Below, piece after piece: positions 59,681-64,000 of a DNA stretch of 64,000 nucleotides. The stretch is taken from the NCBI GenBank assembly GCA_021372615.1, contig JAJFUB010000004.1:1-64000 (forward strand), in the 5' to 3' direction. The translations under genes were made by a program, and so were the position numbers. The notes below the pieces were generated by a model. The model saw only the letters and a list, made by a program, of their open reading frames with translations. It did no database searches and was not told where the DNA came from. This DNA is from a bacterium. Lineage in GTDB: Bacteria; Armatimonadota; Zipacnadia; Zipacnadales; UBA11051. Position 1 is the first letter of the stretch. Every line of letters begins with the position of its first letter.

Positions 59681-62600
59681 ATGGCTTCTCCTGTGGAGGC
59701 GGGCCTGGTGCGGATCGGGATCCTGCACTCCCTGACCGGCACCATGGCCATTAGCGAGCGGTCGCTGGTCGAGTCCGCCCTCGTCGCCGTGGACGAGATC
59801 AACCAGGCGGGCGGCCTCCTGGGCGCGCGAGTCGAGGCCGTGGCGGCTGATGGCGCCTCCACCCCTGCGACCTTCGCACTGCGGGCGCAGGAACTGCTCG
59901 ACGCGGGCGCCGTAGCCCTGTTCGGCTGCTGGACCTCGGCCTCGCGCAAGGCCGTCAAGCCGGTGGTGGAGGCCGCCGAATCCCTCCTGTGGTACCCGGT
60001 GCAGTATGAAGGGCTGGAGGAGAGCCCGCACATCGTCTACACCGGCAGTTGCCTCAACCAGCAGGTCACCCCGGCCGTGGCGTGGGCCACCGCCCAGTTC
60101 GGCCCCCGCGTGTTCCTGCTGGGCTCAGACTACGTCTTCCCTCGCACAGCCAACCGCCTGGTGCGCTCGCTGGTGGAGGACCCCGGTGACGGCGGGCGCA
60201 TTGTCGGCGAGGCATACGCCGGCCTGGGCGAGCAGGACTTCGCCGAGACGCTTCGCCAGATCGCCGAGCAGCGCCCGGACTTCGTCCTCAACACGCTCAA
60301 CGGCGACAGCAACCTCGCCTTCTACCGCCAGGCCCACGAGACCGGCCTGGACCCCGCGCACATCCCGGTCCTGGCAGTGAGTGTCGGTGAGACCGAGCTG
60401 CAGCCCCTCGCGCCGCTCGCCGCCGGCCACCTGGCGTGCTGGAGTTACTTCCAGAGCCTCGACAACCCCGAGAACCAGCACTTCGTCACGCGCTTCCGCG
60501 CCCGCTACGGCGCGGACCGTGTCTGCTCTGACCCGATGGTGATGGCCTACTGCCAGGTCCACCTGTGGCGGCAGGCGGTCGAGGCTGCCGGCGTGTTCGA
60601 CCCGTCCGTGGTCGCGCAGTGTGCGGCCGGGCAGAGCTTCACCGGCCCCGCCGGCGCCATCGTGGTCAACGCGAACCACCACGTGACCAAGCACGCGTAC
60701 GTGGGGCGCCTGCAGGGCGACGGCCAGTTCGAGATCGTCTGGCGCAGCCCCGAGCCCCTGAGGCCCCTGCCCTGGCTGGGCGTGGAGGACAGCGGGCTGC
60801 CCAACCAGGCGCTCATCCAGGAGGCCATGGCCAGCTACCCGGAGGCCCTGCACGCCGGCAGCCTCCTGCAGCAGGAGAACCGCGAGCGCCGGCGGGTCGA
60901 GGAGGCCTTGCGCGAGAGCGAGGAGCGCTTCCTGCTCGCCGTCCGCGGCACGGACGCGGGCATCTGGGACTGGGACCTGCGCACCAACAGAGTCTACTTC
61001 TCCCCCCGCTGGAAGAGCATGATCGGCTACGAGGAGGACGAGATCGCCGACGACTTCTCCGAGTGGGAGACGCGACTGCATCCCGACGACCGCGAGCGGG
61101 CCATGGCCACGGTCAGGGACTACCTGGAGGGCCGCACCCCCCAGTACGAACTCGAGCACCGCCTGCGCCATAAGGACGGCAGTTACCGCTGGATCCTGGC
61201 GCGCGGCGTCGCGGTGCGCGACGAAGCCGGACGGCCCTACCGCATGGCCGGCTCGCACCTGGACCTGAGCGTCCTCAAGCAGGTCCAGGCCGACCTGGAG
61301 CAGGCCAAGGAGGAGGCCGAGGCTGCCAGCCGCGCCAAGAGCGAGTTCCTGGCCAACATGAGCCACGAGATCCGGACGCCGATGAACGGCATCATCGGCA
61401 TGGTCGGGCTGGCCCTCGATACCGACCTCACGCCCGCCCAGCGGGAATACCTCACCCTGGCCTCGCAGTCTGCCGACACCCTCCTGCGTCTCCTGAACGA
61501 CATCCTCGACTTCTCCCGCGTGGAGGCCGGCAAGCTGGAACTCGTCCCCGCCCCCTTCGCCCTGCGCGAGTGCCTGGGCGACACCATGAAGACCCTCGGC
61601 CTGCGCGCGGCCAGCAAGGGCCTCGAGCTGGCGTGGCATGTCGCCCCGGAGGTCCCGGACGCGCTGTTCGGCGACGCGGGACGGGTTCGCCAGATCCTCG
61701 TCAACCTGACCGGCAATGCCATCAAGTTCACCGACCAGGGCGAGGTCGTCGTCCAGGTGGAGCAGCAGTTCCAGAGCCCCGAGCTGGTCGGTCTGCACTT
61801 CTCGGTGCGCGACACCGGCATCGGCATTGAGCGCGAGAAGCAGCAGGCCATCTTCGAGGCCTTCGTGCAGGCCGACGGGACGGCAACCCGGCGCTTCGAG
61901 GGGACCGGGCTGGGCCTCGCGATCTCCGCGCAGCTGGTGAAGCTCATGGGCGGCCGGGTCTGGGTCGAGAGCGATGCGGGCCGGGGCAGCACCTTCCACT
62001 TCTCGGTGACGCTGGGCCGCTGCGAAGAGCCGGCACAGGCAGAACCCGCGCCGTGGACCAAGCTCGCCGGCCTGCGCGTGCTCGTGGCCGATGACAATGC
62101 GACCAACCGGCGCATCCTCCAGGAGATGCTGCAGAGCTGGGAGATGAGGCCGGCCGTGGCCCACGACGGCCCCTCGGCGCTGGCGGAGGTGCAAGACGCG
62201 GTTGCCGCCGACGAGCCCTACCCGTTGGTGGTGCTGGATGCCATGATGCCCGGCATGGACGGGTTTGACCTGGCCGACGCGATCCGCCACACGCCGAGGA
62301 TGGCCGGCGCCACCCTCATCATGCTGTCCTCGGGCGCGCGCCCCGAGGGCGCCGCGCGCTGCCGGGAGATGGGCATCCAGGTGTATCTGATCAAGCCCGT
62401 CAAGCCCTCCGAGCTGCTCGCCGCCATTCTCGCGGCGCTGGTGGCCGACGCTGCCGTCGCGCCGGCGACCCCGGCCGGCGGCGCTGCCCCGGGGTCTCGC
62501 GCCGAGCGCCCGCTGCGCGTCCTGCTGGCCGAGGACAACATCGTCAACCGACGCCTGGCGGTCTGGATACTGGAGCAGCGCGGCCACAGCACTGTCGTCG

Positions 62601-63259
62601 TGACCAACGGCCACGAAGCCCTGGCGGCTCTGGCCCGGGAGCCCTTCGACGCCATCGTGATGGATGTCGAGATGCCGGAGATGGACGGCTTCCAGGCGAC
62701 CGCCGCCATCCGGGAGCAAGAGCGTGTGTCCGGCGGGCATGTGCCGATCATCGCCATGACAGCGCACGCCCTGGAGGGGGACCGCGAACGCTGCCTGCAG
62801 GCCGGCATGGATGGCTACATCGCCAAACCGCTGCGACCGGAGGACCTCGTTGCCCAGGTCGAGCAGAGCGTGGCCCCCGTGGCGCAGGTCCAGCCGGAGG
62901 CGGTCGCCGGCGCGGACGACCTTGTCGACGGCGACGCACTGTTGGCCCGGGTCAGCGGCAACCGCGCGGTGCTGCGAGAGCTGGTGGAGCTGCTCTTCGG
63001 CGACGCCCCGGGCCTGGTGTCGCAGGTCCGCGCCGCCGCCGTCGCCGGTGATGGCCCCGCCCTACAGCGCGCCGCGCACAGCCTCAAAGGCATGGTGGCC
63101 ACGTTCTGCGCGCCGCAAGCGCTGGCCGCGGCGCTGCGCCTGGAGGAAGCTGCCGCCGGCGACTTCAGTGCCGTGGAGCCGCTCTGTGCTCAGTTGGAGC
63201 GAGAGATCGAGCGCATGCGCCCTGCCCTCGTGGCACTCGGAGAGGAGAGACCGTCATGA
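59681..63259 (+). CDS. Hybrid histidine kinase with N-terminal urea/amide-binding domain
   Basis: This 1,192-aa protein begins with a UrtA/FmdD-type type I solute-binding domain (about 5-390; FGCWTSASRKAVKPVVEAAESLLWYPVQYEG is diagnostic). It has no signal peptide or TM, so it should sense a small amide, urea or related ligand in the cytoplasm. Then follow a PAS domain (about 412-530), a short coiled coil, HisKA with phospho-acceptor H562, HATPase (GTGLGLAIS near 742), REC1 (D853), REC2 (D995) and an Hpt domain with H1133. This is a complete intramolecular phosphorelay. The ATG at 59681 has GGGAGG 7 bases upstream and starts just before the sensor domain; 59636 is a weaker alternative. Its stop overlaps the next start (ATGA). 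Confidence 0.92.
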   Translation: MASPVEAGLVRIGILHSLTGTMAISERSLVESALVAVDEINQAGGLLGARVEAVAADGASTPATFALRAQELLDAGAVALFGCWTSASRKAVKPVVEAAESLLWYPVQYEGLEESPHIVYTGSCLNQQVTPAVAWATAQFGPRVFLLGSDYVFPRTANRLVRSLVEDPGDGGRIVGEAYAGLGEQDFAETLRQIAEQRPDFVLNTLNGDSNLAFYRQAHETGLDPAHIPVLAVSVGETELQPLAPLAAGHLACWSYFQSLDNPENQHFVTRFRARYGADRVCSDPMVMAYCQVHLWRQAVEAAGVFDPSVVAQCAAGQSFTGPAGAIVVNANHHVTKHAYVGRLQGDGQFEIVWRSPEPLRPLPWLGVEDSGLPNQALIQEAMASYPEALHAGSLLQQENRERRRVEEALRESEERFLLAVRGTDAGIWDWDLRTNRVYFSPRWKSMIGYEEDEIADDFSEWETRLHPDDRERAMATVRDYLEGRTPQYELEHRLRHKDGSYRWILARGVAVRDEAGRPYRMAGSHLDLSVLKQVQADLEQAKEEAEAASRAKSEFLANMSHEIRTPMNGIIGMVGLALDTDLTPAQREYLTLASQSADTLLRLLNDILDFSRVEAGKLELVPAPFALRECLGDTMKTLGLRAASKGLELAWHVAPEVPDALFGDAGRVRQILVNLTGNAIKFTDQGEVVVQVEQQFQSPELVGLHFSVRDTGIGIEREKQQAIFEAFVQADGTATRRFEGTGLGLAISAQLVKLMGGRVWVESDAGRGSTFHFSVTLGRCEEPAQAEPAPWTKLAGLRVLVADDNATNRRILQEMLQSWEMRPAVAHDGPSALAEVQDAVAADEPYPLVVLDAMMPGMDGFDLADAIRHTPRMAGATLIMLSSGARPEGAARCREMGIQVYLIKPVKPSELLAAILAALVADAAVAPATPAGGAAPGSRAERPLRVLLAEDNIVNRRLAVWILEQRGHSTVVVTNGHEALAALAREPFDAIVMDVEMPEMDGFQATAAIREQERVSGGHVPIIAMTAHALEGDRERCLQAGMDGYIAKPLRPEDLVAQVEQSVAPVAQVQPEAVAGADDLVDGDALLARVSGNRAVLRELVELLFGDAPGLVSQVRAAAVAGDGPALQRAAHSLKGMVATFCAPQALAAALRLEEAAAGDFSAVEPLCAQLEREIERMRPALVALGEERPS

Positions 63260-64000
63260 AGGTCCTCATCGCCGAAGACGATCGGATCAACCGCCGCCTG
63301 CTGGAGGTCTCGCTGCGCGAGTGGGGATATGAGGTCATCGTGACGACCGACGGCGCCCAGGCTTGGAAGGCGCTGCAGGCTGACGACGCGCCCTCGCTGG
63401 CCATCCTCGACTGGATGATGCCGGTGCTGGACGGCCCGGAGGTCTGTCAGCGGGTCCGCGGCGCCGCCGAGCCCCGCCTGACCTACATCATCCTGCTGAC
63501 CGCCCGGGGGCAGACCCAGGATGTCGTCGCCGGCCTGGAAGCCGGCGCCGATGACTACATGGTCAAGCCGTTCGACCCGCCCGAATTGCGCACCCGCGTC
63601 GGCGTCGGATTCCGCATGCTGGCGCTGCAGGAGAAGCTCGTGGACCGCGCTCGCGAGTTGGAGGGCATGCAGGTCCGCCTGGCCGCCCAGGAGCGGTTCA
63701 GCCAGGCGGTGGCACAGATGAGCGACGCCATCATCACCCTCGACGACCAGTGGCGCCTCGCGAGCGCCAACCGCGCCGCCTGCCTGCTGCTGGATCTCCC
63801 CGCCGACGCGTGGCGAGGGTTGCCCCTCGATGGGGTTCTCGCCCCCTTTGCCTTGTCCGTTGCGGCCGCCGACTTGCGCGCCGGCGCCGACCACACGACC
63901 GCCTTCGAGATCAGTCGCCCAGGGACACACCCGCCGCTCCTGATGGACGCCCGCCTCACGCGCGTACTCGACGCCTCCGGCGCCCTGCAGAACGTGGTGC
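63256..64000 (+). CDS. Response regulator with PAS domain, truncated by window end
   Basis: The first 248 residues are visible; the frame is still open at 64000. Residues 1-120 are a receiver domain (acidic D8/D9, phospho-acceptor D52 in ILDWMMP, K in DYMVKPF). A short helix (EKLVDRARELEGMQVRLAAQERF) leads into a PAS-like domain (about 150 on, VAQMSDAIITLDDQWRLASANRAA). The start ATG overlaps the upstream kinase stop (ATGA), implying translational coupling, so it is the likely phosphorelay partner of that kinase. The output domain lies beyond the window. Confidence 0.9.
   Translation, partial: MKVLIAEDDRINRRLLEVSLREWGYEVIVTTDGAQAWKALQADDAPSLAILDWMMPVLDGPEVCQRVRGAAEPRLTYIILLTARGQTQDVVAGLEAGADDYMVKPFDPPELRTRVGVGFRMLALQEKLVDRARELEGMQVRLAAQERFSQAVAQMSDAIITLDDQWRLASANRAACLLLDLPADAWRGLPLDGVLAPFALSVAAADLRAGADHTTAFEISRPGTHPPLLMDARLTRVLDASGALQNVV

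Overview
The window is high-GC, densely packed bacterial DNA from a Gram-negative organism. It encodes a tripartite RND/TolC efflux pump, a putative outer-membrane barrel, lipoproteins, and good AGGAGG-type ribosome binding sites. The many very large, poorly characterised secreted hydrolase-like proteins (beta-helix, heparinase-like, GH42-like, CBM9-like and F5/8C-like modules) resemble the gene content of Armatimonadota, Planctomycetota and related polysaccharide degraders. No marker gene fixes the phylum, so that is only an inference. I see no rRNA, tRNA, transposase, phage gene or CRISPR array.

Layout. (1) 0.1-8.9 kb, minus strand: a three-gene operon of exported polysaccharide-degradation-type proteins. 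(2) 9.2-13.0 kb: a Gfo/Idh/MocA oxidoreductase, an Asp-box (BNR) propeller protein and an MFS transporter. (3) 13.0-20.9 kb: a TetR regulator next to a strong promoter with a palindromic operator, then an AbrB-like protein, membrane-fusion protein, RND pump and TolC-type channel. (4) 21.0-26.1 kb: a CHASE2 adenylate cyclase-like protein, a FecR-domain/barrel protein and an Ig-like lipoprotein, closed by a strong hairpin. (5) 26.4-31.5 kb: two exported glycosidase-like proteins. (6) 31.7-38.6 kb: an orphan 152-aa protein converging on a 2,114-aa protein (degenerate P-loop NTPase, TPR, 14 Ig-like repeats of 88 residues). (7) 39.0-58.2 kb: a phosphoesterase and a run of large hydrolase-like genes, including a ceramidase-like enzyme, a beta-helix protein and a GH28 protein. 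(8) 58.4-64.0 kb: a stand-alone GMP-synthase-type ATP pyrophosphatase, a hybrid histidine kinase with an N-terminal urea/amide-binding-type domain, and a response regulator cut by the window end.

How they fit together. The exported proteins look like a toolkit for capturing and cutting complex, probably uronic-acid-containing, glycans. The oxidoreductase and MFS protein could handle released products. The TetR/AbrB/RND/TolC cluster is a classical self-regulated export module. The cyclase and FecR/barrel genes look like an envelope signalling unit.

Most unusual items. These are the NTPase-TPR-Ig giant with Arg in place of the Walker A Lys; a 90-nt Y-shaped repeat present twice in full (19.4 kb and 58.3 kb) and once as a fragment at the left edge, with a 30/30 match between arms 39 kb apart; two further families of intergenic palindromes; and a large secreted-protein gene whose well-placed ATG is followed immediately by an in-frame TGA.
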